A stretch of DNA of 6,209 nt from Chitinophagales bacterium (GTDB lineage Bacteria > Bacteroidota > Bacteroidia > Chitinophagales > UBA2359): NCBI GenBank assembly GCA_020629595.1, contig JAHDDA010000007.1, forward strand, positions 5,852 through 12,060. Direction: 5' to 3'. Below the pieces are notes generated by a model that did not search any database, was not told where the DNA came from, and saw only the letters and a program-made list of their open reading frames with translations. Positions 1-6,033 of this stretch are shown piece by piece; the first letter of the stretch is position 1, and the number at the start of each line of letters is the position of its first letter. The translations under genes and the position numbers were made by a program.

Positions 1-1380
1 TTACTCTAAATTAAGTGGTTTGCCAGCGTAAAAGTCTAATATTTTAACCGCAAATATGTAAGAATATTTTGCATTATTATTATTCATTTCAGAAATGGTA
101 ACATTATTTAAAGCGGTATTTAATTCTAAACTTGTTGCCGTTCCGTAATCGTATTTTTTCTTAATTATATTGTAGGCTTTTTGGGCTGCTTCTAAAGCTG
201 CATTACTTGCTTTGTAGTTTAATGCGTTTGTTTTGGCACTTAAATAAGCTTGCTGAATAGAATTGAGCAACTGTATTTCAGTAGATTCATTACTTAACAG
301 TTGGTTTTCTAATGCTAAAGTGGCACTTTTTTTACTATTGCGAACCGCCCAACGATTAAAAATGGGGATATTGGCATTTACGCCAAAACCCCAATTAAAG
401 TTTTCGCCAAACTGACGAAACAAGCTTGATTGTGAAATGGCAAATGAATTGAAAAAACTTACCGACTCGGGTTGTTTTATAAAACGATACGAAGTACCTA
501 AATTACTACTTACACTTACTGTTGGTAAACGGCGTGCTTCAGCTATTTTTATATTGTATTCGGCTATGCTTAGGCGTGTTTTATTGGCTTCAATTTCTGG
601 TCTAAAACCAAGTGCTTCATTATAAATTTTTTCAACTGAATATTGAGCAAACTCTTGTTCGGTTGGTACTTTCAAATTATCAATTTTAGCAACAGTAAAA
701 TCATCTTGAGTTAAAATTTGTTGTTGTAAATTTAGTTTTGCCAATTCTACACTATTTTCAGCATTTTTTAAAGTAGCTTCTTGCTGTGCTTCTTGCGATT
801 GCAACTCAATTAAATCACCTTTCGGAATTACACCATTTGCAATTAACTTCTCGGTTCTATTAATTTGTTCTTTTAATTGATTTTTTTGATCTGAAATTAT
901 TTTAATTTGTTCTTCAGCTCTCAGTATTTCTAAATAAGAGGAGAAAATAGAAAGTTGTAAGTTATTTCTATAAACCTGCGTTTCTAATTCAGCAACATCT
1001 AAATTTAGTTCGGCATTTTTTATATTGTACAAACGTGCAAAGCCTTCAAAAATACTTTGGTTTAAACCTACTCCTAAGTTTAAAGCGTGGCTTCGGGTAA
1101 TAAAAATATTATTGGTTTCAAAATCTCTATTAGAAGAAAGTCCATAATTATAACCTGTATTTCCGTTTACAGTTGGCAGTAAATTATCAGTATTTTGTTT
1201 AACGTCAAGGCTTCGTAATGCTTCATTCATTTTTAGTTGCCTTAATTGCACATTATTGGCTTCGGCATACTGAAAACACTTTTTAAGACTTAACACCTCT
1301 TGTGCATTAATGCTTGAAAAACTGCTTACAAGCAATAGTAAACAAAATATTATACTTGTTTTGGTATGTTGTTTTTTCAT
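1..1380 (-). CDS. TolC-family outer membrane efflux protein
   Basis: Outer membrane channel subunit of a tripartite efflux or type I secretion system, expected to trimerise as a beta-barrel with a periplasmic alpha-helical tunnel. The protein has 459 residues, close to the family norm, and ends in TAA at the window edge. It starts with a signal peptide (MKKQHTK, a hydrophobic run, then a likely cut after SINA before QE). Two OEP repeats follow: the first contains a strand with LNQSIFEGF and long Gln/Glu/Leu-rich helices, and the second contains the family-typical NIPIFNRW just before a helix starting RNSKKSATLALENQ. I chose the ATG at 1380 over an in-frame TTG at 1398 because it places the Lys residues directly at the signal-peptide start. 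RNase E/G ends about 100 nt upstream, so tolC probably has its own promoter. The membrane-fusion and RND or ABC partners, usual neighbours in Bacteroidota, would lie beyond position 1. The transported substrate cannot be told. Confidence 0.93.
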   Translation of the reverse strand: MKKQHTKTSIIFCLLLLVSSFSSINAQEVLSLKKCFQYAEANNVQLRQLKMNEALRSLDVKQNTDNLLPTVNGNTGYNYGLSSNRDFETNNIFITRSHALNLGVGLNQSIFEGFARLYNIKNAELNLDVAELETQVYRNNLQLSIFSSYLEILRAEEQIKIISDQKNQLKEQINRTEKLIANGVIPKGDLIELQSQEAQQEATLKNAENSVELAKLNLQQQILTQDDFTVAKIDNLKVPTEQEFAQYSVEKIYNEALGFRPEIEANKTRLSIAEYNIKIAEARRLPTVSVSSNLGTSYRFIKQPESVSFFNSFAISQSSLFRQFGENFNWGFGVNANIPIFNRWAVRNSKKSATLALENQLLSNESTEIQLLNSIQQAYLSAKTNALNYKASNAALEAAQKAYNIIKKKYDYGTATSLELNTALNNVTISEMNNNNAKYSYIFAVKILDFYAGKPLNLE

Positions 1381-1385
1381 TTTAA

Positions 1386-1396
1386 GAACTAAGTTC
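1386..1396. repeat. Small inverted repeat upstream of the tolC-type gene
   Basis: GAACT-A-AGTTC is a perfect 5-bp inverted repeat with a one-base centre, 5 bases upstream of the ATG at 1380. The heptamer AGTTCAA (plus strand) overlapping it at 1392-1398 recurs at 1426-1432, just beside the possible -7 box. It could be an operator for a local regulator such as a TetR-family repressor, but that is only inference. It could equally be chance. Confidence 0.25.
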
Positions 1397-1429
1397 AATG
1401 TAATTATCGAAAATTACTATAAAATAGTT

Positions 1430-1437
1430 CAAAAATA
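1430..1437 (-). promoter_or_regulatory. Possible Bacteroidota -7 box for the tolC-type gene
   Basis: On the minus strand this reads TATTTTTG, a full match to the TAnnTTTG -7 box of Bacteroidota. It lies about 50 nt upstream of the ATG at 1380 and inside the gap after the RNase gene. No convincing TTG or TTTG -33 element is seen at the proper distance, and in such AT-rich DNA the match could be chance. Confidence 0.35.
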
Positions 1438-1482
1438 ATGGAGTTTATTTTCATTTTTTTGAAATGGATTAAGATTATTGGT

Positions 1483-3033
1483 TTACATTATAATCTCGTG
1501 CATTGTTTCATCGTAAAACCTATAATCGGTAATACCCAACATTTCATCGCTATTTATCGTAATCTGTTTTTTGTATTTCCAAGCCCATTGTCGGCGTTGA
1601 TTCCATATACCATAAGTAAGATATGCGTGTACAAATGGATGCATTTTAATATGTAACTGCTTAAAGTTCATTTTATTAAAAAGATATTCCACATCTTTTT
1701 CAATATCATCTAAAATTAGTAAGGTAGAACGCACCGAACCTGTGCCGTGGCAAAGTGGGCAGAGTTCTGTGGTAGTAATATTTACTTCTTTACGTACACG
1801 TTGCCTTGTAATTTGCATTAAACCAAATTTAGTGATTGGCAAAATTGTATGTCTTGCCTTATCTGGTTTCATAGCATCTTTCATTTTACGAAAGAGAATA
1901 TCTCTTTTTTCAGCATCATGTAAATCAATAAAATCTATGACAATGATTCCTCCTAAATCTCTTAATCTTAGTTGGCGAGCAATTTCATAAGCCGATTCTA
2001 CATTGGTGGTTAATGCCGTACTCTGCTGATTTTTATTGGCGGTTTTACCTCCACTATTCACATCAATTACGTGCATAGCTTCTGTTTGCTCAATAATTAG
2101 GTGTGCACCACTCGATAGATTAACTTTTCTACCAAAAAGAAGTTTTAATTCTAATGTTAGTCCGTATTTATCAAATAAAGGTTCTTTTCCTTTATGCAGT
2201 TCTACTACTCGTGCATTTTGATTTGCCGACTGAGCTAGTGTCTTTTTAATATTATCGAACAAAGCCGTATCGTTACACACTATTTTTGAAAACTCATTAG
2301 ATAAATTATCTCTTATAAGTGTATTGGCTAAGCCTGCTTCACTGTGTACTTTTTCGGGATAACTGGCATTTTGGGCATTTAGCAAAATAGTTTTCCATTT
2401 ATCAAGTAGGTTTTCAAGGTCTTTTTTTAATTCTTTTTCAGTAATTCCCTCTGCGGCTGTTCTTACAATTAATCCAAAATTTTTAGGCTTAAAGGTTGTA
2501 ACAATTTTTTTTAGCCTATCTTTTTCATCCTTATCGCCAATTTTTTTTGAAACAGAAAGCTGATTAGATACTGGCATTAAAACCATATATTTTCCTGCAA
2601 TGCTAATTTCACAGCTCAATCTTGCACCTTTTTTACCAATAGGTTCTTTTAAAACTTGAACTAGTAAATATTCTGTATTTCTAACCTGTTCTTCAATTTT
2701 TCCAGCTTTATCAATTTCAGGTTCAATTGCTACATCGTCTAATAAAAAAACTGTTTTGTTTTGGGTTAAGTTATTTTTTAAAATTTTTTTATAGGTTTTA
2801 AAATTTTTCCCCAAATCTGTATAATGTAAAAATCCTTCTTGTTGTCTAATACCTGTAAATACAAAGGCTGCATCTAATGAGGGCATTACCCTTGCAACAC
2901 GTGCAAAAAAAATATCGCCCACAACATACTGTTGTTGTTGTGAATGTTCATGAAGTTCTACCAGTTCATTATCTTCAACTAAAGCTATCTGTACTTTCTT
3001 TTCTTGTTTATTTATAAATAGTTCTCTATTCAC
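1483..3033 (-). CDS. rng: RNase E/G family endoribonuclease (Rne/Rng)
   Basis: Single-strand-specific endoribonuclease for mRNA decay and rRNA processing. Its 516 residues correspond to RNase G or to the catalytic half of RNase E; the long degradosome scaffold tail is absent. An S1 RNA-binding domain lies near residues 35-130 (VGDIFFARVARVMPSLDAAFV). The catalytic DNase I-like part carries HVIDVNSGG (D324) and IVIDFIDLHD (D367). These two Asp residues are 43 apart, exactly as the E. coli metal ligands D303 and D346. The Zn-link motif CPLCHGTG (C425, C428), which joins the dimer, is present. The start is GTG at 3033: there is no in-frame ATG upstream before a stop, the next internal Met is residue 50, inside the S1 domain, and MNRELFIN resembles known N-termini. 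The gene lies 94 nt beyond the mini ribosomal gene, with a terminator hairpin in between, and has no Shine-Dalgarno. Whether to name it E or G is a matter of convention; the family call is firm. Confidence 0.96.
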   Translation of the reverse strand: MNRELFINKQEKKVQIALVEDNELVELHEHSQQQQYVVGDIFFARVARVMPSLDAAFVFTGIRQQEGFLHYTDLGKNFKTYKKILKNNLTQNKTVFLLDDVAIEPEIDKAGKIEEQVRNTEYLLVQVLKEPIGKKGARLSCEISIAGKYMVLMPVSNQLSVSKKIGDKDEKDRLKKIVTTFKPKNFGLIVRTAAEGITEKELKKDLENLLDKWKTILLNAQNASYPEKVHSEAGLANTLIRDNLSNEFSKIVCNDTALFDNIKKTLAQSANQNARVVELHKGKEPLFDKYGLTLELKLLFGRKVNLSSGAHLIIEQTEAMHVIDVNSGGKTANKNQQSTALTTNVESAYEIARQLRLRDLGGIIVIDFIDLHDAEKRDILFRKMKDAMKPDKARHTILPITKFGLMQITRQRVRKEVNITTTELCPLCHGTGSVRSTLLILDDIEKDVEYLFNKMNFKQLHIKMHPFVHAYLTYGIWNQRRQWAWKYKKQITINSDEMLGITDYRFYDETMHEIIM

Positions 3034-3062
3034 GAACGGTATTTTTTTAGTTAGTATAAGGC

Positions 3063-3094
3063 AAAAAAGGGAGATTAGCTATGCTAAACTCCCT
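3063..3094 (-). terminator. Intrinsic terminator after the HU-TPR-mini ribosomal operon
   Basis: Read on the minus strand, a hairpin (AGGGAG, one A-A mismatch, TTTAGC-type arm of 5 bp, 3-nt loop) is followed at once by six T residues. The outer arm is 3068-3073 against 3089-3094 and the inner arm 3075-3079 against 3083-3087. It lies 33 nt past the stop of the mini ribosomal gene and about 30 nt before the GTG of the RNase E/G gene. On the plus strand no T-run follows, so it acts in one direction. It may be partial, since no strong separate promoter for the RNase gene is seen. Confidence 0.85.
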
Positions 3095-3127
3095 AAACAA
3101 ATATGTTAATTCAACAAAAGAAAGAAG

Positions 3128-3220
3128 TTACTTCTTCTTCTTGTGTCTGTTTTTTCTCAATCTCTTTTTACGTTTGTGCGTTGAAATCTTATGTCTTTTT
3201 CTTTTTTTACCACAAGGCAT
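3128..3220 (-). CDS. 30-aa basic ribosomal-type peptide, COX24/mS38 (bS22)-like
   Basis: The peptide has 30 residues, starts MPCGKKRKRHK and ends in RKNRHKKKK. About two thirds of its residues are Lys, Arg or His, and there is a single Cys at position 3. Very similar short proteins (MPSGKKRKRHK type) are encoded across Bacteroidota. The spacing of K-R-x-K, then THKRKK and LRKNR, fits what I recall of the C-terminal COX24 domain of mitochondrial ribosomal protein mS38 (AURKAIP1) and of actinobacterial bS22, which bind rRNA near the decoding site. The assignment is from memory, not an alignment run. It may instead correspond to bL38, the extra protein found in the Flavobacterium johnsoniae ribosome. 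ATG at 3220 is the only start that fits. It is 13 nt after the TPR gene, so co-transcribed with HU and TPR, and a terminator follows. The leader is A/T only (AATTATTAATT), with no Shine-Dalgarno. A real conserved gene is very likely; the exact subunit is uncertain. Confidence 0.88.
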   Translation of the reverse strand: MPCGKKRKRHKISTHKRKKRLRKNRHKKKK

Positions 3221-3233
3221 AATTAATAATTTT

Positions 3234-4079
3234 TTATTGTTTAATAATTTTATTTATGTATTTATCAATTTCTTGTTTAAAAACAGGGCTATCAACTAAT
3301 TCTTTACATTTATTAAAAGTTTCAATAGCCTTATCTTTCTTTTCCAAGCCTACATAAGCCTCACCTAAAAAGTAAAGTGCTTCTGTATTCTTAGCATCTT
3401 GTTTTAATACAGTTTCAAGCCTTTTTTCAGCTTTTTCAAACTGTCCAGAAACAACAGAAAGTTTACCCAATATAAAATTGGCTTGCAAATTTAAGGAATC
3501 TTTCTGAATTACGTCACGTAAAATCATAACTCCTTGCATAACTTGTTGTTTTTGGTCTATTAAAATGCTTGCTTTTTGTATAGAATATTGCAATGAGTCG
3601 GGAAATTCACTAGATAATTGAGTGTAAATTGCTAATGTTTTATCAATAAAATATGATTTTGCTAAAGAATCGGGACTTAATTGAGAAGCTGTTTGTGCTT
3701 TTGCTAAGCCCTCAAACAAATGGTTTTTTTCTTTACTAGTTTCTGCTTTTTTTAATGTGTAAAAAGCATTCATATCTGGGTTTCCATAGTTTAGCCAGGT
3801 ATTGGCTAAACTATCCAACATATCTACTTTTTTAGGTGTGGTATCTGAAGTATTTACAACATTAAGTATTTTTTTTATAGTATCTCTTTTAGATGCTGAC
3901 AATTTACTTAGTGCTAATTCTTCAACTTTTTCAAACGATTCTTTGGATTCTCTGAGATTTTTTGCTTCTTGAACAGAACTTTTCTCAATAGGCGTTTTTG
4001 TATTGCCTAGCAGAAAAAGCAATAGTGTTACTCCAAAGCAAATAGAAAATAGTAAAAGTTGTTTTGTTTTTGTTGTCAT
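3234..4079 (-). CDS. Membrane-anchored tetratricopeptide repeat protein
   Basis: Protein of 281 residues. One hydrophobic segment near residues 7-24 (QLLLFSICFGVTLLLFLL) has few basic residues before it, so it is either an N-terminal membrane anchor or an uncleaved signal. A charged, helical linker follows (about 30-130). The C-terminal half is helical repeats. The two clearest TPR units are about 197-230 (ANFILGKLSVVSGQFEKAEKRLETVL) and 231-264 (EALYFLGEAYVGLEKKDKAIETFNKC), each with the typical small and aromatic positions; weaker repeats probably fill 125-195. No enzymatic motif is seen. TPR domains bind protein partners, and this one probably faces the periplasm; the partner is unknown. 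The gene is 9 nt downstream of HU and 13 nt upstream of the mini ribosomal gene, so all three look co-transcribed. A TPR gene next to HU and RNase E/G recurs in Bacteroidota as far as I recall. Confidence 0.88.
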   Translation of the reverse strand: MTTKTKQLLLFSICFGVTLLLFLLGNTKTPIEKSSVQEAKNLRESKESFEKVEELALSKLSASKRDTIKKILNVVNTSDTTPKKVDMLDSLANTWLNYGNPDMNAFYTLKKAETSKEKNHLFEGLAKAQTASQLSPDSLAKSYFIDKTLAIYTQLSSEFPDSLQYSIQKASILIDQKQQVMQGVMILRDVIQKDSLNLQANFILGKLSVVSGQFEKAEKRLETVLKQDAKNTEALYFLGEAYVGLEKKDKAIETFNKCKELVDSPVFKQEIDKYINKIIKQ

Positions 4080-4088
4080 TCTGCAATT

Positions 4089-4397
4089 TTAGTCTTCATT
4101 TAGCAATAATTGCAATTGTGGACTATTTTTTACACGTTCAACAAAAATTTTTGCAGGCTTGAAAGCCGGAATGTAATGTGCTGGAATTTCAACAGATTCA
4201 TTTTGTTTAATATTTCTACCTATCTTTCTTGCTCTTTTTTTAGTAATAAAAGATCCAAATCCTCTAATATAAACGTTATTCCCCTCTTCTAAACTATCCT
4301 TCACCTCTTTAAAAAATGCTTCTAAAGTTACCATCACATCTACCTTTGGTATCCCTGTATCGTTTGAAATACTATTTATTAAGTCAATTTTTCTCAT
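4089..4397 (-). CDS. HU/IHF-family DNA-binding protein
   Basis: Nucleoid-associated protein that binds and bends DNA as a dimer. Its 102 residues are slightly longer than the 90 of classical HU, the excess being a C-terminal tail (NSPQLQLLLNED). N-terminal helices (MRKIDLINSISNDTGIPKVDV) lead to the family signature GFGSF (46-50), then the DNA-binding arm with RKIGRNI (57-63), and the return strand IPAHYIPAFKPAK (71-83). The arm-tip proline that intercalates into DNA in HU and IHF (RNP) is replaced by Ile in RNI. In my recollection this is usual for the Bacteroidota paralogue, so it is a family trait, not a defect. ATG at 4397 has an AT-only leader and no Shine-Dalgarno. It heads the HU-TPR-mini ribosomal operon. 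Whether it acts as a general nucleoid protein or as a sequence-preferring paralogue cannot be told. Confidence 0.95.
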   Translation of the reverse strand: MRKIDLINSISNDTGIPKVDVMVTLEAFFKEVKDSLEEGNNVYIRGFGSFITKKRARKIGRNIKQNESVEIPAHYIPAFKPAKIFVERVKNSPQLQLLLNED

Positions 4398-4417
4398 AAA
4401 TGTTATTTTAATAATTT

Positions 4418-4447
4418 AAAAAACCTAAATATATATAGATATATTTA
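4418..4447 (-). terminator. Weak all-A/T hairpin plus T-run after smpB
   Basis: A perfect 9-bp inverted repeat, TAAATATAT (4426-4434) and ATATATTTA (4439-4447), encloses ATAG. Read on the minus strand it is followed by GG and then six T residues (4418-4423). The layout is that of an intrinsic terminator between smpB and HU, but the stem has no G-C pair and may be too weak. The same stretch contains TAGGTTTT (4420-4427), one base off a TAnnTTTG -7 box, and could be part of the HU promoter instead, or serve both. Confidence 0.35.
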
Positions 4448-4476
4448 ATTGAATAAGTTTTTATATGAAATTTTAT

Positions 4477-4932
4477 TTAATATTTTAAGTTTTTATCGAT
4501 TTCTCTTTTTAAATCTTTTTCTTTTAATGATGCTCTTTTATCAAAAAACTTTTTACCCTTTGCAAGTGAAATCGTAACTTTGGCAAAACCACGTTCATTA
4601 AAAAAAACTTCAACAGGAATTAATGTCAACCCTTTTTCTTTTAGTTTTTGTTCAATCTTTTTAATTTCACGTTTATTTAAAAGTAATTTGCGTTCCCTTT
4701 TAAGTTCATGATTGTTATACGAACCTGCTTTATAGTGGGCAATATGCATATTTCGCATCCAAACTTCCCCATCTTTTACAAAACAGTAAGCATCCGATAA
4801 ATTTGCTCTTCCAGCTCTAACAGATTTTATTTCTGTGCCTGTAAGCATTATTCCAGCTTTAAACTTTTCAATTAAGAAAAATTGAAACTCAGCTTTTTTA
4901 TTTTTAATTATTATGTCGTTTTTTAATTTCAA
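4477..4932 (-). CDS. smpB: SsrA-binding protein SmpB
   Basis: Partner of tmRNA in trans-translation. It brings SsrA to stalled ribosomes, and its C-terminal tail enters the mRNA channel. Its 151 residues match the family norm. The OB-fold signature GTEIKSVRAGRANLSDAY (32-49) is complete, followed by the conserved KRERKLLLNKREIKK (78-92) and GLTLIPVEVFFNERGFAKVTISLAKGKK (101-128). The basic tail KRASLKEKDLKREIDKNLKY ends the protein as expected. The start is the TTG at 4932: an in-frame TAA lies just upstream, no ATG falls between, the next internal Met (residue 29) would cut into the fold, and MKLKND fits known N-termini. A non-ATG start suggests low initiation. It lies 80 nt before HU and about 180 nt after the hydrolase, so it probably has its own promoter. 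Confidence 0.97.
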   Translation of the reverse strand: MKLKNDIIIKNKKAEFQFFLIEKFKAGIMLTGTEIKSVRAGRANLSDAYCFVKDGEVWMRNMHIAHYKAGSYNNHELKRERKLLLNKREIKKIEQKLKEKGLTLIPVEVFFNERGFAKVTISLAKGKKFFDKRASLKEKDLKREIDKNLKY

Positions 4933-5020
4933 AGTATAGAATTAAAGATTTCCGAAAATATGAAAGCATTTTTTATGCGTAAACGACCTTGTATTCTTTT
5001 ATGTATAAATAGCTGATTAA

Positions 5021-5053
5021 CAACAATATACAAAAAAATGACAGGCAAACTTA
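5021..5053 (-). promoter_or_regulatory. Probable smpB promoter region
   Basis: On the minus strand TAAGTTTG (5046-5053) fits the Bacteroidota TAnnTTTG box exactly. A second candidate, TATTGTTG (5021-5028), is one base off, and its -33 TTTG lies 17 nt away inside the first box. A start here would give smpB a leader of about 80-110 nt. No other good box occurs before smpB. Which of the two is used cannot be told. Confidence 0.4.
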
Positions 5054-5100
5054 AGAATGCTTTCTTTAATTTAAAAATTTCTAATGTTAAATAAGTAATT

Positions 5101-5126
5101 TTTTTAGAAACTTAACTTTCTAAAAA
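5101..5126. repeat. 10-bp perfect inverted repeat at the 3' end of the hydrolase gene
   Basis: TTTTTAGAAA (5101-5110), then CTTAAC, then TTTCTAAAAA (5117-5126), a perfect 10-bp arm pair. It overlaps the stop codon of the hydrolase (5112-5114). In transcripts of either strand the arms would form an A/U-rich hairpin. On the minus strand it is followed by more A, not T, so it is not a classical intrinsic terminator; it may mark an mRNA 3' end or be chance in AT-rich DNA. Confidence 0.55.
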
Positions 5127-5969
5127 GCTTTTACTTTCGTTCAAAAGTTGATTTATCTGACTGGGTAATTCTAAATCATCAAAAGGATGTTTTCCTCCAA
5201 AAACATGATTTGCTTCTTTTATAGAGATGCAAGTTATTGACGAATGGTTGTAATTTAAGTCATTGATATTCAATGGCTCTACAACATTATCTATTTCTCC
5301 AAAGATAAATAATAAGGGTATGTCTATGTGTTTCAAGGCATTTTGTGGATTATAATGGTCTTTATTTTTTAAAAAGTCTTCAGCAAATTGCCAGTTTAGT
5401 GGCATATTTTGCATAGTTCTTCCATTTAAAATAAATCTAACTTTATTGTGTTTCCAAACATCTAAATTACCTTGAAAATATGAATTAAAGTTAGTTTGAG
5501 CCGCCCAAAGTACCATTTTTTTAATTCTGTTATCATTTTGAGCTTTCAAAATACAAGTACCTGCTCCTCTACTATGTCCAATTAAATAAATTTCATTTCT
5601 ATTTATTTCGTCATCACTAAAAGGTAATTTTTCGTTTTGTACGTAGTTCAACATTTGGTTTAGGTCAAAAAGTTCCTTAGTAAAGTTATTTTCTCCAAAA
5701 GCTTCTAAATCATCAAATTCCAATGGATTTTGCGGTGTAGTTCCATTATGCGAAAAGTTAAACTTTATAAAGTTAAATCCATTATTAGCAAAAAATGTTG
5801 CTACTAAATCCCAACATCCCCAATCTTTAAAACCTTTAAAACCGTGAGCAAATATTATTACAGGTTTTGCTCTTGAGGTTTCTTTAGTAAAAATATCGAA
5901 ACAAATTTTTTTACTATTGCTTCCATCTATTGTTAAATTTCTAAAAATATTCATTTTAGTACAATTCAT
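5112..5969 (-). CDS. Alpha/beta hydrolase (dienelactone hydrolase-like)
   Basis: Serine hydrolase of the alpha/beta fold, 285 residues, no signal peptide, so cytoplasmic. The oxyanion-hole motif AHGFKGFKDWG lies at 41-51. The nucleophile elbow GHSRGAG (131-137) gives Ser133. The acid is Asp227 in LFIFGEIDNVV and the base His255 in ANHVFGGKHPF. The triad is complete and in the usual order, so it should be active. It resembles small dienelactone hydrolase or acylaminoacyl peptidase-like proteins, but the substrate (ester, thioester, peptide or other) cannot be told from sequence. The ATG at 5969 is used; a second ATG at 5954 (MNIFRN) is an alternative that costs only five residues. It diverges from the prenyl synthase gene, with 64 nt between the starts, and no close partner follows it. 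Confidence 0.88.
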   Translation of the reverse strand: MNCTKMNIFRNLTIDGSNSKKICFDIFTKETSRAKPVIIFAHGFKGFKDWGCWDLVATFFANNGFNFIKFNFSHNGTTPQNPLEFDDLEAFGENNFTKELFDLNQMLNYVQNEKLPFSDDEINRNEIYLIGHSRGAGTCILKAQNDNRIKKMVLWAAQTNFNSYFQGNLDVWKHNKVRFILNGRTMQNMPLNWQFAEDFLKNKDHYNPQNALKHIDIPLLFIFGEIDNVVEPLNINDLNYNHSSITCISIKEANHVFGGKHPFDDLELPSQINQLLNESKSFLES

Positions 5970-5985
5970 TTTGTGGCTAAGTTAA

Positions 5986-6012
5986 TTGTGAAAGGCTTAT
6001 GCCGTAAATTTG
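5986..6012 (+). promoter_or_regulatory. Promoter of the polyprenyl synthase gene
   Basis: TAAATTTG at 6005-6012 matches the Bacteroidota -7 consensus TAnnTTTG exactly. A TTG at 5986-5988 lies 16 nt upstream as a possible -33 element, slightly close. The start would lie about 15 nt before the ATG at 6034, giving a short leader, which is common in this phylum. It sits inside the 64-bp divergent region shared with the hydrolase. Confidence 0.6.
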
Positions 6013-6033
6013 CCTACTAATTATTGTAATTAT

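Noticed and set aside
437..625. Plus-strand open frame of 62 codons
   Set aside because: It lies wholly opposite the TolC-type gene and its product has no recognisable domain.
1381..1398. Six-residue N-terminal extension of the TolC-type protein from a TTG
   Set aside because: The ATG at 1380 gives a standard signal peptide, while the extension adds no known feature and starts with a rare codon.
1438..2221. Several plus-strand open frames of 60-82 codons
   Set aside because: They lie opposite the RNase E/G gene, whose motifs are complete; their products look like antisense translations.
2933..2944. GTT repeat (four CAA codons on the minus strand)
   Set aside because: It encodes a short Gln run at the start of the S1 domain region in the RNase gene; too short to count as a microsatellite of note.
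3081..3299. Plus-strand open frame of 72 codons rich in Phe and Leu
   Set aside because: It runs across the terminator and antisense to the Lys-rich mini ribosomal gene, which explains its Phe/Leu runs (AAA/AAG read as TTT/CTT).
4110..4292. Plus-strand open frame of 60 codons
   Set aside because: It is antisense to the HU gene and has no domain.
5038..5094. Plus-strand ATG frame of 18 codons (MTGKLKNAFF...)
   Set aside because: It has no recognisable family and lies in the likely smpB promoter region; length is as expected by chance.
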